Shown one piece after another: positions 15,980 to 25,965 of a DNA stretch of 64,000 nucleotides (position 1 is its first letter; the number at the start of each line of letters is the position of its first letter). The notes under the pieces are model-generated. The model was not told the DNA's origin. It made no database searches and saw nothing but the letters and a program-made list of their open reading frames with translations. The position numbers and the translations under genes were made by a program. Source of the DNA: Mycobacterium parmense (GTDB taxonomy: Bacteria; Actinomycetota; Actinomycetes; Mycobacteriales; Mycobacteriaceae); contig NZ_AP022614.1 of the NCBI RefSeq assembly GCF_010730575.1, positions 5,828,001 through 5,892,000 of the forward strand, in the 5' to 3' direction.

Positions 15980-16954
15980 GTGGCCGACGTCCAACCTATC
16001 CCGCGTGATGCGCGGGTCTACATAGCGGGCCACCGCGGCCTCGCGGGTTCGGCAATCTGGCGTGCGATGCAGCACGCCGGTTTCCGGCACCTCTTCGGTG
16101 CGGCTTCACGTGAGGTCGACCTCCGTGACCGTGCCGCCGCGTTCTCCTACATGAACGAGGTGCGGCCCGACGTCGTCGTTCTCGCCGCCGCCCGTGTCGG
16201 CGGGATCGTCGCCAACAGCACCTATCCCGTCGACTTCTTGTCCGACAACCTGCGGATCCAGGTCAACGTGATGGATGCCGCGCTCGCGGCGGGCGTGGGC
16301 CGGTTGCTGTTCCTCGGATCCTCTTGCATCTACCCGAAATTCGCCGAGCAGCCGATCAAGGAATCCAGCCTGTTGACCGGCGAGCTCGAGCCGACCAACG
16401 ACGCCTACGCGGTGGCAAAGATTGCTGGGCTGACGCAGGTCGGTGCTGTGCGCCGGCAGTACGGCTTGCCGTGGATCTCGGCGATGCCCACCAATCTCTA
16501 TGGGCCGGGGGACAATTTCGACCCCGAGACCTCCCATGTGCTGCCCAGCTTGATCCGGCGCTTCCACGAGGCGGTGCGGGACGGCCGCGAGCAGGTGACG
16601 CTGTGGGGGACCGGAACGCCTCGCCGGGAGTTTCTGCACTCGGACGACCTCGGGGGCGCCGTCGTCGCCCTGCTGGACAACTATGACTCGGCGGAAACGA
16701 TCAACGTGGGTTCCGGCGAGGACATCAGCATCCGGGAGCTCGCCGAGTTGATCGCCGAGGTCGTCGGCTTCAAGGGCGAGATAGTGCAGGACACGAGCCG
16801 CCCGGACGGCACGCCGCGCAAATTGCTCGATGTCTCGCGGATCAAACGTCTCGGCTGGAGCCCGGCGATCGGCCTGCGCGAGGGACTTCAGAGCTTCTAC
16901 CACTGGTTCGTCGAGAACCACGAAGAGGCCCGGCTGAGCGCGGTGTGCCGGTGA
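15980..16954 (+). CDS. fcl: GDP-L-fucose synthase
   Basis: 324 aa, GTG start 15980 after AGGGGAG. Extended SDR with the NADP motif [11 protein letters not shown], catalytic Ser in LGSSCIYPK and the Tyr-Lys pair in YAVAKIAG; the segment [11 protein letters not shown] is characteristic of the GDP-4-keto-6-deoxy-mannose epimerase/reductase family. It converts GDP-4-keto-6-deoxy-D-mannose, made by the gmd product next door, into GDP-L-fucose (or the related 6-deoxy-talose). Mycobacterial fcl/gmd pairs are also known from glycopeptidolipid loci, but here they sit in a Wzx/Wzy context. The gene order fcl-gmd with a 95-nt gap suggests a shared transcript. Confidence 0.93.
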   Translation: MADVQPIPRDARVYIAGHRGLAGSAIWRAMQHAGFRHLFGAASREVDLRDRAAAFSYMNEVRPDVVVLAAARVGGIVANSTYPVDFLSDNLRIQVNVMDAALAAGVGRLLFLGSSCIYPKFAEQPIKESSLLTGELEPTNDAYAVAKIAGLTQVGAVRRQYGLPWISAMPTNLYGPGDNFDPETSHVLPSLIRRFHEAVRDGREQVTLWGTGTPRREFLHSDDLGGAVVALLDNYDSAETINVGSGEDISIRELAELIAEVVGFKGEIVQDTSRPDGTPRKLLDVSRIKRLGWSPAIGLREGLQSFYHWFVENHEEARLSAVCR

Positions 16955-17049
16955 GCAACAACCAAAAGCATTGGACAACAACAACAAAGGACCGCGTCGC
17001 GGCTCCGGCGGATGAAACTTCCGGCATTGCCGGGATCAGGAGGTGTGGG

Positions 17050-18156
17050 GTGAAGAAAGCTCTGATAACCGGAGTTACCGGACAGGATGGTTCCTACCTG
17101 GCGGAGTTGCTGCTTGACAAGGGATATGAAGTCCACGGCATGATTCGGCGTGGTTCGACGTTCACGACGTCGCGGATCGAGCATCTCTACACCGATCCAC
17201 ACCAGGACGACGCGCGTTTCTTCCTGCACTACGGAGACCTGACCGACGGCTCACGCCTGGTCACCCTGCTGCAGAAGGTACAGCCCGACGAGGTCTATCA
17301 CCTCGGGGCGCAGTCCCATGTGCGCGTGAGCTTCGACGAGCCCGAGTTCACCGGCGACACAACCGGCATGGGCACCACTCGCCTCCTCGAGGCGATCCGC
17401 ATGATCGGACTCGACTGCCGCTTCTATCAGGCGTCCAGCTCGGAGATGTTCGGCGCCACACCGCCGCCCCAGAACGAGCTGACACCTTTCCACCCGCGCA
17501 GCCCCTACGGCGTCGCGAAGGTCTACGGCTACTGGATGGCGCGCAACTACCGCGAGGCCTACGGCATGTACGCGGTCAACGGGATCCTGTTCAACCACGA
17601 ATCGCCGCGCCGGGGTGAGACGTTCGTCACCCGCAAGGTGACACGGGCGGTCGCGCGTATCAAGGCGGGGCTCGACAAGGAGCTTTACCTGGGCAACCTC
17701 GACGCCGTGCGCGACTGGGGCTACGCCAAGGAATACGTGGAGGGGATGTGGCGGATGCTGCAAGCCCCCGAGCCCTCCGACTACGTGCTGGCCACCGGGA
17801 CCTCCTACAGCGTTCGCGACTTCGTCACGGTCGCGTTCGATCATGCGGGCCTGGACTGGGAGCGGTACGTGAAGTTCGACGAGCGCTACATTCGTCCCTC
17901 CGAGGTGGACTCGCTCATCGGAGACGCCTCGAAGGCGGAATCGGAGCTGGGCTGGAAGCCGCACACCTACATGCGGGACTTGGCGCGGCTGATGGTCGAC
18001 GCGGACTACGAGGCCGCCCTGGGCCAGGTCGCGGCGAACGAGGAGCGCGACTGGCAGGCGACACGGATCGACAGCAGGACCACATCGATCCGCTCTCGGC
18101 GCCGCTGGGAACACAAGGCGCAGTGGGAAGAAAAAGGCGCTCTGGGAGCCGTATGA
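17050..18156 (+). CDS. gmd: GDP-mannose 4,6-dehydratase
   Basis: 368 aa from GTG 17050, preceded by GGAGGTGTG; the frame is open upstream to 16945 but the Rossmann strand [18 protein letters not shown] begins right at this GTG. Further signatures are [25 protein letters not shown] (YxxxK) and [15 protein letters not shown], all standard for GDP-mannose 4,6-dehydratases. The enzyme makes GDP-4-keto-6-deoxy-D-mannose, feeding the fcl product. The last 30 residues (Ser/Arg-rich, HKAQWEEKG) are longer than in most members. Gene overlaps nothing; the next gene follows after 167 nt. Confidence 0.95.
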   Translation: MKKALITGVTGQDGSYLAELLLDKGYEVHGMIRRGSTFTTSRIEHLYTDPHQDDARFFLHYGDLTDGSRLVTLLQKVQPDEVYHLGAQSHVRVSFDEPEFTGDTTGMGTTRLLEAIRMIGLDCRFYQASSSEMFGATPPPQNELTPFHPRSPYGVAKVYGYWMARNYREAYGMYAVNGILFNHESPRRGETFVTRKVTRAVARIKAGLDKELYLGNLDAVRDWGYAKEYVEGMWRMLQAPEPSDYVLATGTSYSVRDFVTVAFDHAGLDWERYVKFDERYIRPSEVDSLIGDASKAESELGWKPHTYMRDLARLMVDADYEAALGQVAANEERDWQATRIDSRTTSIRSRRRWEHKAQWEEKGALGAV

Positions 18157-18323
18157 CTCCGCGGAGGGCCGGATCACCGCACTGCGGCTAGCCGACACGA
18201 GACCTGACACAAATTTCTGCCAATTTCGGCGAAGCCGGGCTGCTTGTTGCCGAACGGCTGACCCGACGGCAGTTAGAGGGCATCCTTAACGGAGCCGCAA
18301 TCACGGAAGTCGAACATAGGACC

Positions 18324-19397
18324 ATGAACCCCGAAGATGCCGAGGAGTACACAAACGGGCTTGGCCAGATAGTCGCCGGCATCTGGCGCCAAGTCGACGA
18401 AGGCGCTCGCCTGGGTGTGCCGCAAGCGCTCGGCCTCTCCACCAGCGAATGGGTCCAGACACGCCTCGGCGGCCCGGCCGGAACCAGCATCCCGATGCCG
18501 CCGACGGCCGTCGAGAAGTCGCCCGAGCAGAGTGCCGCGGAAAGCGAACCGGAAGCCGAGGAACAGACTCGCCGCCCGTCCCTGGCGCACAAGTTTCTCC
18601 GGCGGCTGAAGAAGAGCCCGCCCGCGACCACCCCTGCCCAGTCGCGCCGTCGGGGCGAGGCGGAGCGGCTGCGCCTCAGACGGGCGCCGGTTTACTGGCC
18701 GGTCATTCCCTTCTTCACGGTGATGGGGTTGTTCGCCGGATTCGTGTGGGCGGCGGCGAACCCTCCGGTCTACGAATCGCAGGCGGCGGCATTCGTGGCC
18801 CTGACCGCACTGCCTGCGGACAATCCGAACGTCCACGATCCGTTCGGCGGCTCGCAGTTCGCCCTGCAGCGCGTGGCAAGCTACGCGGCACTGGCGACCG
18901 AACCACAGCTGATACAAGCAGCGATACACGACGTCAATCGCGGCGACCCCGCCAAGGCGGCCGAGAACATCAAGGTCGTCACCAGTGGAGGGGTGATGTT
19001 GTGGGTGACCGTCGACGACCGTGATCCGCAGACCGCCGCCAACCTGGCAAACGCCGTGATGGGCAATCTGGTGCACGAGGTGGCCGTGCTGGAGGGAGCC
19101 GGTGGCCAACACGCGCCCGTCCAGCTGGTGCCCGTTCAGCCCGCGCTCGTGCCGAACGAAGCCCAGGGCACTCCTGCCGTCATCGATCTGGTGGTCGGCC
19201 TGGTTGTGGGGTTGGCCCTCGGCGGCGCCGTGTTCTATTTCATTCGTTGGCGCCGCGGCGACAGCGGTAGCGAGAATTCGGCCAATGACGCCAGGCCCGG
19301 CGGGCGGCCGAAGGCCGGTTCGGATCGGCACGACGCGGGCGTGGTGGTGCTGCGTGTCGGAGATGGCCGGGACTTCTCGAGAAGAGTGGGCCGGTGA
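18324..19397 (+). CDS. Wzz-like polysaccharide co-polymerase with long cytoplasmic N-terminus
   Basis: 357 aa from ATG 18324. A polar N-terminal stretch of about 110 residues (Glu/Arg/Pro-rich) precedes one membrane segment (about 114 to 135), an extracytoplasmic part beginning PPVYESQAAAFVALT, and a second membrane segment (about 275 to 297). This two-TM layout is that of Wzz/PCP chain-length regulators. No Walker motifs, so no fused tyrosine kinase. The frame remains open and looks protein-like upstream to a TAG near 18190 (for instance LTRRQLEGILNGAAI), yet has no ATG, GTG or TTG there; the true N-terminus may therefore lie upstream on an unusual codon. The stop overlaps the flippase start (GTGA). 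Confidence 0.75.
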   Translation: MNPEDAEEYTNGLGQIVAGIWRQVDEGARLGVPQALGLSTSEWVQTRLGGPAGTSIPMPPTAVEKSPEQSAAESEPEAEEQTRRPSLAHKFLRRLKKSPPATTPAQSRRRGEAERLRLRRAPVYWPVIPFFTVMGLFAGFVWAAANPPVYESQAAAFVALTALPADNPNVHDPFGGSQFALQRVASYAALATEPQLIQAAIHDVNRGDPAKAAENIKVVTSGGVMLWVTVDDRDPQTAANLANAVMGNLVHEVAVLEGAGGQHAPVQLVPVQPALVPNEAQGTPAVIDLVVGLVVGLALGGAVFYFIRWRRGDSGSENSANDARPGGRPKAGSDRHDAGVVVLRVGDGRDFSRRVGR

Positions 19398-20806
19398 CGA
19401 CGGAGATCGTTCCGGCCGAACCGCTTGCCCGCACCGGCGACCGCGACACCGGCAGGCGGCCGCAATCGACGTGGCGGCTGCTGTTGGCGACCGGAGGTGC
19501 GCGCATAGTCGTGCTTCCGGTGAGCGCGATCTGCGGGTTGATCGTGGCGCGACTGACCACGCTCGCCGTCGGAATCGATCAGTTCGGCGTGGTGATGCTC
19601 GTGGCCACGCTCAGCCAGCTGCTGATGTTCGCCGACCTCGGCGCCGGGGCGGCCGTCGCGACGGCACGAGCCAAGCAGCCCGAGTCGCCGGCGGCGACCG
19701 ACCACTTCCAGCGGACGATGCTCACGGCGATCCGCACCACGTTGTGCGCCGCCCTCATGCTCGGCCTCGCCGCCGCGGGAATCGGTCTCCTGCACGCCTG
19801 GCCCACGCTGCTCGGCATGCACGATCCGCACCTGGGCGCCGGAGTCGACGTGGCGGCCGTCCTCACCCTGTCGGCTTTCAGCGTGTCGATACCGTTCGCG
19901 TTGGGCGCCGACGTCCTCCGGGGCAGCGGACGACTGCATGAAGCCGTTCTGCTGGCCGGAGTCTCCGGTCCGACGGCTCTGGCCATGACGGGGGCGCTCT
20001 ACCTGCTCAAAGCCCCGACCCTGGCCTACGCCCTCCCAATTCCGGTGGGCGTGCTCGTAGGCTACTTGTTCTCTGCGCTGCGGGCCCGCCACACCGACCG
20101 GCAGATCCTGACCGGCTTACTGCGAAAGGCCTTCGCACCCCGTCGGTTCCCCGGTTCGGCGATCTCGGCGACGGCCGTTCCCATGTTCGTCGTGATGATC
20201 GGTCTGCCCTTGGCGCTTCAGTCCGACCGGATCGTGCTGTCGCACCGGGTCGCCCCGGCCGGCCTGTCGGAATACTCCTACGTGGCACAGCTTTACACGC
20301 CGATATGGTCGGTCATCTCGGTTGCGGGGCTGGCGCTGTGGCCACACTTCGCCGCGGGAAATCTGACCGCGGGCGCGTTGCGGAAGAGCTGGCTGACCGG
20401 CGTGGCGGTGCTCAGCGCCGCCGGGGTCGTTGCCGCCGCCGCCTTTCTGTTGCTGAGTCCGTTTGCCGTGCAGTGGATGAGCGCGGGGACCGCGCGGGCG
20501 GGCTGGTCGCTGCTGCTGGCCTTCGCCGCCCTGCTGGTAGTGCAGTCGGTGCACCTCACGACCGGCATCATGTTGATTTCGCCGGAAAAGCTGCGATTCC
20601 AGGCGTTCTGCGTCGTGGCCCTGGTTGTCGCCAACCTGCCGTTGTCATGGGTGCTCGCCGGGAGGCTCGGACCCGCGGGGCCGGTTTTGGCATCGGCCAT
20701 CACCGTGGCCGTATGCCAGCTGATTCCAGGTGTTTTCGTCGGAAACCGCGTCGCTTCGACGACTGCGGCGAGATCCGAAGCGTGTCCGGAGACAGCCCAT
20801 GGCTGA
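19394..20806 (+). CDS. Polysaccharide flippase (Wzx/MATE-like)
   Basis: 470 aa, GTG start overlapping the Wzz-like gene by four bases. About twelve hydrophobic segments are spaced over the whole length, starting with GGARIVVLPVSAICGLIVAR, with small polar loops, matching the oligosaccharide flippase (MVF superfamily) pattern. These proteins move the lipid-linked repeat unit to the outer face of the inner membrane. It lies directly before the polymerase-like gene, whose start is inside its last codons, which supports the Wzx role over that of a drug MATE pump. Sequence alone does not show which glycan it accepts. Confidence 0.87.
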   Translation: MTTEIVPAEPLARTGDRDTGRRPQSTWRLLLATGGARIVVLPVSAICGLIVARLTTLAVGIDQFGVVMLVATLSQLLMFADLGAGAAVATARAKQPESPAATDHFQRTMLTAIRTTLCAALMLGLAAAGIGLLHAWPTLLGMHDPHLGAGVDVAAVLTLSAFSVSIPFALGADVLRGSGRLHEAVLLAGVSGPTALAMTGALYLLKAPTLAYALPIPVGVLVGYLFSALRARHTDRQILTGLLRKAFAPRRFPGSAISATAVPMFVVMIGLPLALQSDRIVLSHRVAPAGLSEYSYVAQLYTPIWSVISVAGLALWPHFAAGNLTAGALRKSWLTGVAVLSAAGVVAAAAFLLLSPFAVQWMSAGTARAGWSLLLAFAALLVVQSVHLTTGIMLISPEKLRFQAFCVVALVVANLPLSWVLAGRLGPAGPVLASAITVAVCQLIPGVFVGNRVASTTAARSEACPETAHG

Positions 20807-22205
20807 TTCATTCACTTCCGCCGTGATGGTTGCGCTCTCGATCGCAGCCCTGCTGACGTTGCTCAGCGCCCTGCGCAAGGTGAAGGCCCGCGGTGAGTGG
20901 AACAGTGCGGCGACATTCGGCGCGGTGATGGTCGCCTCGACCGCCAGCTGCGTCGAATTGTTCGTGACCTACATGGGCAAGTGGACCATGCACCGCAACG
21001 CGTTCAAAACCGTCACCTGGGACGTGCCGTCCTCCGCGCACCAGATCATGCGTCTGCTGGCTCTGCTGTGCGCCGTCTACGTTGTCGTGGTTTTCATCAT
21101 CCGCCTGAAGCGACCGAATACGCCGGTCAACGTTCCCGCGGTGTTCTTCCTGCTGGTGGAACTCGTCTGCGCGGAGTCGGCGCTGCTGCACGGAGACAAC
21201 CCATTTCGGCCCTTGTCGCTGGTGTTTTTGGCTGTCGTGGCGGTGTGCACGGTCGCTCCGCGAGGATTGGGCATCCACATCGGCGTCGGCACAGCGTGTC
21301 TGGTCGCTGCGATCGCGAGCGGATTCACCTTCGCCGTGCAGAAGGATTTCAGCGTGTTCGCCTGCACGAGCGATGGAACCGGCTCTGACAAGTGCGGGCT
21401 GATGGGCTTCGACTTTCGGGGGATCATGGAGAACGGGAATGCGCTCGCGATCTATCTCGCGATCGCGATACCGTTCATCTACATCGCGTTCGGGTCGTGG
21501 GAGGGTCCGGTGTTGTCCGGCTACGTCCTGTGCCTCATCATGCTGACCGGTGGTCGGTCGGGCATGGGTGCCGGCCTGCTCGCCTTCGTTGTCCTGCTCG
21601 TGATGCGGCCGAACATCAGAAAGCCCATCGAGGCGCCCGCGCGTACCCGGCTGTTGTACGTCCTGCTGGCGGGGTTGATGGCCGTGGGCTTCGCCATGCC
21701 GTACATGGCGACCGACCCGGCGGCATACCACGGTCGCGCCGGGTTGTGGATCCTGGCGAAGGCTGCGCTCTCCGACACCGCCACGCTCATATATGGCACC
21801 GGGGTGCTGGGCTGGCAGCATGTGCGAGACAGCGGGAGGATCGACCCGAGCGCTTCCTACTCGGTGCACAATGAGTGGTTACAGGTGCTGTATTCCTCCG
21901 GGCTCATCGGATTCGTCGCGTTTCTGGCCGCGCTGGGCTTCCTGATCTGGCGGGCCCGACCCAATTACAGCCTGGTCGTTGGTTGCGTGCTCGTGCCGGT
22001 CTTCATGCTGGGGATCACCGAGCGGCCCTGGCCGATCGACACCAGCGACTGGATGACCTGGGCAATCCCGGCCGCTCTGCTGTGTTATCCAGCCTCGCAG
22101 CGCCGTTCCGAGCAAAACAGCCCACCACTGCAATCGCGCGCAAAGTCAGTGCCGGTCGGAGCTGCCGGCAGCGGGCGGCGTGCCGGAGCGGACGTGGCCG
22201 GATGA
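20799..22205 (+). CDS. O-antigen ligase/polymerase-like membrane protein (Wzy)
   Basis: 468 aa from ATG 20799, overlapping the flippase stop by eight bases. It has about eleven membrane segments and a larger extracytoplasmic loop before the last group, with the pattern MENGNALAIYLAIAIPF, LMLTGGRSGMGAG and, after a loop, HNEWLQVLYSSGLIGFVAF, the HxxxLxxxxxxGxxG-type signature of the Wzy/WaaL ligase family. Together with the flippase and two Wzz-like proteins this gives the complete set for Wzy-dependent chain growth. A ligase role cannot be excluded. The stop overlaps the next glycosyltransferase start (ATGA at 22202-22205). Confidence 0.85.
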   Translation: MADSFTSAVMVALSIAALLTLLSALRKVKARGEWNSAATFGAVMVASTASCVELFVTYMGKWTMHRNAFKTVTWDVPSSAHQIMRLLALLCAVYVVVVFIIRLKRPNTPVNVPAVFFLLVELVCAESALLHGDNPFRPLSLVFLAVVAVCTVAPRGLGIHIGVGTACLVAAIASGFTFAVQKDFSVFACTSDGTGSDKCGLMGFDFRGIMENGNALAIYLAIAIPFIYIAFGSWEGPVLSGYVLCLIMLTGGRSGMGAGLLAFVVLLVMRPNIRKPIEAPARTRLLYVLLAGLMAVGFAMPYMATDPAAYHGRAGLWILAKAALSDTATLIYGTGVLGWQHVRDSGRIDPSASYSVHNEWLQVLYSSGLIGFVAFLAALGFLIWRARPNYSLVVGCVLVPVFMLGITERPWPIDTSDWMTWAIPAALLCYPASQRRSEQNSPPLQSRAKSVPVGAAGSGRRAGADVAG

Positions 22206-24481
22206 CAACCCGAATGGCCGTTGCAGATCCGCTCCGGATATGCGTCAACGGTAAATGGCTCGCCCAGTCTCCCTCCGGGACACAGCGATACGCGACGGAG
22301 GTGATGCGGGTGGTCAGCACCACCGCGATCGCGCAGCGAGTCACCCTGGTGTTGCCCAAGGATGCGGTGCAGCCGCCGTGGGCGGCCAACTTCCGCATCG
22401 TCCGGTCCCACTTTCGGGGCCAGGTGTTCGAGCAGCTGGCGTTGCCGTGGCATGCCCGTGGCAAGCACCTGTATTCGCTGGCCGGCCCGGCTCCGCTGGT
22501 GAAGCGCAATCAAACGCTCGTCATGCACGACGCCATGCCGTTTCGGTACCCGAAGACGTTCCGGCCGGCTTTCGTGCTCTGGTATCGCCTGATGTACGGG
22601 CTCCTCTCCCGCACTGCGAAGCGCGTCATGACCGTCTCGTCTTTCAGCCAGGCCGAATTGGCTCGCGTACTGCGGGTTTCGGAACGCCGGTTCCAGCTGG
22701 CGCCCTGTGGGGCCGACCATGTCGACGCCGACCCGCATGCCGGCCCCCGAACGGCGCTGCCCTTCGCGCCCGGGTCCTACGCCCTGATCGTGGGCAACCT
22801 GGCTCCGCACAAGAACGTCATCACCACCGCCGAGGCGCTTTCGCGCGCAGGTGTCGCCGTCGTCGTGGTCGGGGGCGCCCAGCACGTGTTCCGGGATGTC
22901 GCTCCCGACCGCGGGGGCACGGTGTGCTTCCTCGGCCGCATCGATGATCAACAACTGCAGCGACTTTACGGCGAGGCCGGAGTCCTGGTCGCGCCGTCGA
23001 GTTACGAAGGTTTCGGACTGCCGATCGTCGAAGCAGGCAGGCTGGGCTGCCCGACAGTCTATGCGTCGGGGTCCGCGATGACGGAAGTAGCCGGCGACGG
23101 CGGTCTCGGCTTCCCCCCGGGGGATTGGGGCAGGTGCGTCGAACTGGTCGAGCAGGTCCTCTCCGACCGCGACCTGCGGGAGAATCTCGGCGCCCGGGCT
23201 CGCCAGAACGCCGCACGTTTCTCCTGGGCTCGCACCGCCGAAACGCTGTTCGCGTCCCGAAGCTACGCCACGGCGACATCGCGCGCCGACACCCGGCCGC
23301 GTCCGCTGCGCGTCCTGCACATCACCGAGACTTTCTCGGCGGGCACCGGTTCCGCGATCGTCGGCTACGCCAGAGCGATTCAAGATCAAGGCGTCGAGTC
23401 GTCGCTGCTTGCCCAGGATCGCGGCTCCGGCCTGCTCGAAGAGCTCGGCGAAGCGTCGCCGTTCGTCGGCGCCCGCCTCGTTGCCCCCGGCCTGGTGAAC
23501 CTCTGGCGTGCGATCGGGCCGGCGGTCGAGGAGTTCAGGCCCGACATCGTGCACCTGCATTCCTCGCTTGCCGGCGGCGTGGGCCGACTTCGGTTGATGC
23601 TCAAGCGATCGCCGATCATCGTGTACAGCCCCCACTGCTTCGCCTTCGAACGGCGTGACATCTCCAAGCCCAAGCGCTGGGCCTACCGCGGCGCGGAGCT
23701 GATACTGGCGCGCCGCACCGCGGGCTTCGTCTGCGTGAGTCCACACGAGGCCGCACTCGCCAGGCAGCTTCGGCCCAAGGCGGAAGTCACCCACCTGCTC
23801 AACGCGTTCGGCTCCGACAGTCACGCGACGACCCGTGCGGTGACCGAGTCCCCGCGTGGGCCGCTGCGCATCGTCACCGTCGGAAGGGTTGCTCCGCAGA
23901 AGGATCCGGAGATGTTCGTCGAGGTGCTGTCGAAGCTGCGCTGTTCGGGCGAAGTCGAGGCCACGTGGGTCGGCGACGGAGCCGGACGAGCACGGGACCA
24001 ACTGGAACGAGCGGGGGTGGCGGTGACGGGCTGGCTGCCCGTGCACGACGTGCCCGCCGCCATTTCGGGTCACACCGTGTACCTCCACACGGCGGGATGG
24101 GAGGCAGCCCTGCCCATCGCGGCCATCGATGCGATGGATGCCGGTCTGCCCGTGGTGATCCGGCGCAATGCCGCTTATCAGGCCATGCTGCCCGACGACT
24201 GGCAGTTCGACGACGCCGCAACGGCCGTCGAGATGATCTTGGCGCTCGCGCGTCAACCCGCGCGCGGGCAACGCATCGACGACCAATTCGACCTCATCGT
24301 CGAGCTGCGGAAGGACCGCCCCGAGCATGTCCTCGCGCAGGAATATCGTCGGCTGCTGCGCAAGTCGAACGCGATACTGCCCGGTGACGTGTCCTGCGCC
24401 GACGGCGGTCAAGCGCCGGTTTCGCACGACAGCCCCGTAACGAAGGAGAGCCGGTGGCGACACCGCTATTCAGCATTGTGA
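22202..24481 (+). CDS. Fused double GT4 glycosyltransferase
   Basis: 759 aa made of two complete GT-B glycosyltransferases in tandem. Domain 1 (about 10 to 365) has MHDAMPFRYP, VSSFSQAEL, IVGNLAPHKN and the GT4 donor motif PSSYEGFGLPIVEA. Domain 2 (about 375 to 740) starts RVLHITETFSAGTGSAI and has HLHSSLAGG, TVGRVAPQKDPE and YLHTAGWEAALPIAAIDAMD. Both keep the EX7E-type donor region, though in domain 2 it is less canonical. A single polypeptide would add two sugars in sequence on the cytoplasmic side. ATG 22202 overlaps the polymerase stop; the next gene starts 28 bases before this stop. Confidence 0.92.
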   Translation: MTTRMAVADPLRICVNGKWLAQSPSGTQRYATEVMRVVSTTAIAQRVTLVLPKDAVQPPWAANFRIVRSHFRGQVFEQLALPWHARGKHLYSLAGPAPLVKRNQTLVMHDAMPFRYPKTFRPAFVLWYRLMYGLLSRTAKRVMTVSSFSQAELARVLRVSERRFQLAPCGADHVDADPHAGPRTALPFAPGSYALIVGNLAPHKNVITTAEALSRAGVAVVVVGGAQHVFRDVAPDRGGTVCFLGRIDDQQLQRLYGEAGVLVAPSSYEGFGLPIVEAGRLGCPTVYASGSAMTEVAGDGGLGFPPGDWGRCVELVEQVLSDRDLRENLGARARQNAARFSWARTAETLFASRSYATATSRADTRPRPLRVLHITETFSAGTGSAIVGYARAIQDQGVESSLLAQDRGSGLLEELGEASPFVGARLVAPGLVNLWRAIGPAVEEFRPDIVHLHSSLAGGVGRLRLMLKRSPIIVYSPHCFAFERRDISKPKRWAYRGAELILARRTAGFVCVSPHEAALARQLRPKAEVTHLLNAFGSDSHATTRAVTESPRGPLRIVTVGRVAPQKDPEMFVEVLSKLRCSGEVEATWVGDGAGRARDQLERAGVAVTGWLPVHDVPAAISGHTVYLHTAGWEAALPIAAIDAMDAGLPVVIRRNAAYQAMLPDDWQFDDAATAVEMILALARQPARGQRIDDQFDLIVELRKDRPEHVLAQEYRRLLRKSNAILPGDVSCADGGQAPVSHDSPVTKESRWRHRYSAL

Positions 24482-25305
24482 CGATCACCTACCAGAATCT
24501 GGAGGGATTGCAGCGCACGGTCGAGTCAACACAGTCGCAGTCTTTCGGTGACTACGAGCACATCGTCATCGATGGTGGCTCGAGCGACGGCTCCGCCGAG
24601 TGGCTGGCGGCGAACTTCAGTGGAACCTGGGTGAGCGAGTCCGACGGCGGCAGGTATCACGCGATGAACAAGGGCGCGCGGATGGCCCGCGGCGAGTATC
24701 TGTGGTTCATGCACGCCGGCGATGGTTTTGGTGACCCCTGGGTGTTGTCTCGCGTTGCCGCTGCGATCAGTGCCGGGCGTCCCGGAGCCGAAGGGGTTCG
24801 CCCGCGATGGCTGTACGGCCTTGCGCGCGTGGTGAATCCGGATCAGAGTCTGCATTCCGTACTCGGCGTGGTGCCCTTCAAGCTGTTCAATTTCGCGATA
24901 CTGCAACGACCGATGCCCCACCAGGCAACGGTTTTCGAGCGAGAGCTGTTCTGGCAGCTCGGTGGGTACGACGAAGAATTCGGCATCGCGGCAGACCAGC
25001 CCTTCATGCTGCGCGCCGCCGAACTGTCGCCCCCGATCGCATTGGCAGACTTCTTGTGCAACTTCGACGTGACGGGTGCCAGCGCCACTCGGTCACAGTG
25101 GGCCAACTACCGCGACGGCAGGCGAATGCTCCGCTACCTCAATGGTCCTGTGACGCGTTCGAGGGCGTTGGACAACGCCCTCGCATTGGGCTTCGCGCTG
25201 ATGCAAATCTTCGCCCGGTCTTTCCGCGCGATCGCCGTGCACCCGGACAAGGGCGGCGCCCCCCACCCGGCGCCTCTCAACAGCCATTCGTCGATCAGGG
25301 AGTGA
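24454..25305 (+). CDS. Family 2 glycosyltransferase
   Basis: 283 aa, GTG start 24454 inside the end of the preceding gene and preceded by GAAGGAGAGCCG. GT-A fold with FSIVTITYQN at the N-terminus, then HIVIDGGSSDGSAEWL and a substrate region GGRYHAMNKGARMARGEYLWFMHAGDG; the DGGSSDG and HAGD segments stand for the nucleotide-binding and DxD positions. A QATVFERELFWQLGGYDEEF stretch is typical of WcaA/WcaE-like transferases. Cytoplasmic, adding one sugar of the repeat unit. Sugar specificity is not visible. Confidence 0.93.
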   Translation: MATPLFSIVTITYQNLEGLQRTVESTQSQSFGDYEHIVIDGGSSDGSAEWLAANFSGTWVSESDGGRYHAMNKGARMARGEYLWFMHAGDGFGDPWVLSRVAAAISAGRPGAEGVRPRWLYGLARVVNPDQSLHSVLGVVPFKLFNFAILQRPMPHQATVFERELFWQLGGYDEEFGIAADQPFMLRAAELSPPIALADFLCNFDVTGASATRSQWANYRDGRRMLRYLNGPVTRSRALDNALALGFALMQIFARSFRAIAVHPDKGGAPHPAPLNSHSSIRE

Positions 25306-25308
25306 ATC

Positions 25309-25932
25309 ATGGACGTCGGAACGGCGCTGAGCGCCATAAGGCAGCGTTGGGCGGTGATCGCCTTGATCGCTACCACGTCGATCATCTTGTCATCGATCTT
25401 CGCTCTGATGAACCCGCCCGAATACAAGGCGACAGCCGAAGGCTGGTTCTCGGTGTCACAGCCCGAGACCCGACCGCCCTACGCGTTGGCCAACGGTTCG
25501 CAGTACATCCTGGACAGGATGCCGGGCTATGCGCAGCTCGCCAAGACCACCCCCGTGCTGACGCCCGTTGTCGACACTTTGCACCTGCAGGAGACGCCGC
25601 TGACGCTCAGCGGGCGGGTGACGGCGTCGAGCCTGGCGGACAAGACGATCCTGCAAGTCACCGCGGGGTACAGCGATCCCGTAGCCGCGGCCCACATTGC
25701 CGAGGCGACGTTATCGTCACTGGGGCAGACGGTTTCACACATCGAAAACGGCAACATCAAGGTGACGCCCGTGGGCCCTGCCACCGTCCTGCCCGAGTCG
25801 GCACAAATCAACCTCATCACGTTCGGACTGGTGGGTGCGATAGCCGGCCTGGTTCTGGGGGTGTTCGCCGCCGTCGGCTTGGAGGCCTTTCGCCGGCATC
25901 GTGGACGGCAGCCGGCCGAGTCTCGGCGGTAA
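25309..25932 (+). CDS. Second Wzz-like chain-length/co-polymerase protein
   Basis: 207 aa from ATG 25309 with AGGGAGTG upstream. Two membrane segments, about residues 15 to 35 and 168 to 192, flank an extracytoplasmic domain that starts MNPPEYKATAEGWFSV, the same PPxY-A-A-hydrophobic junction as in the larger Wzz-like protein at 18324. The short cytoplasmic tail is Arg-rich and carries no kinase. It lacks the 110-residue N-terminal extension of the other copy. Two co-polymerases in one cluster may set different chain lengths or act as a hetero-oligomer. Confidence 0.82.
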   Translation: MDVGTALSAIRQRWAVIALIATTSIILSSIFALMNPPEYKATAEGWFSVSQPETRPPYALANGSQYILDRMPGYAQLAKTTPVLTPVVDTLHLQETPLTLSGRVTASSLADKTILQVTAGYSDPVAAAHIAEATLSSLGQTVSHIENGNIKVTPVGPATVLPESAQINLITFGLVGAIAGLVLGVFAAVGLEAFRRHRGRQPAESRR

Positions 25933-25965
25933 TCCCCAACTTCAAGACGTTCGCCCCGTTCCCGA

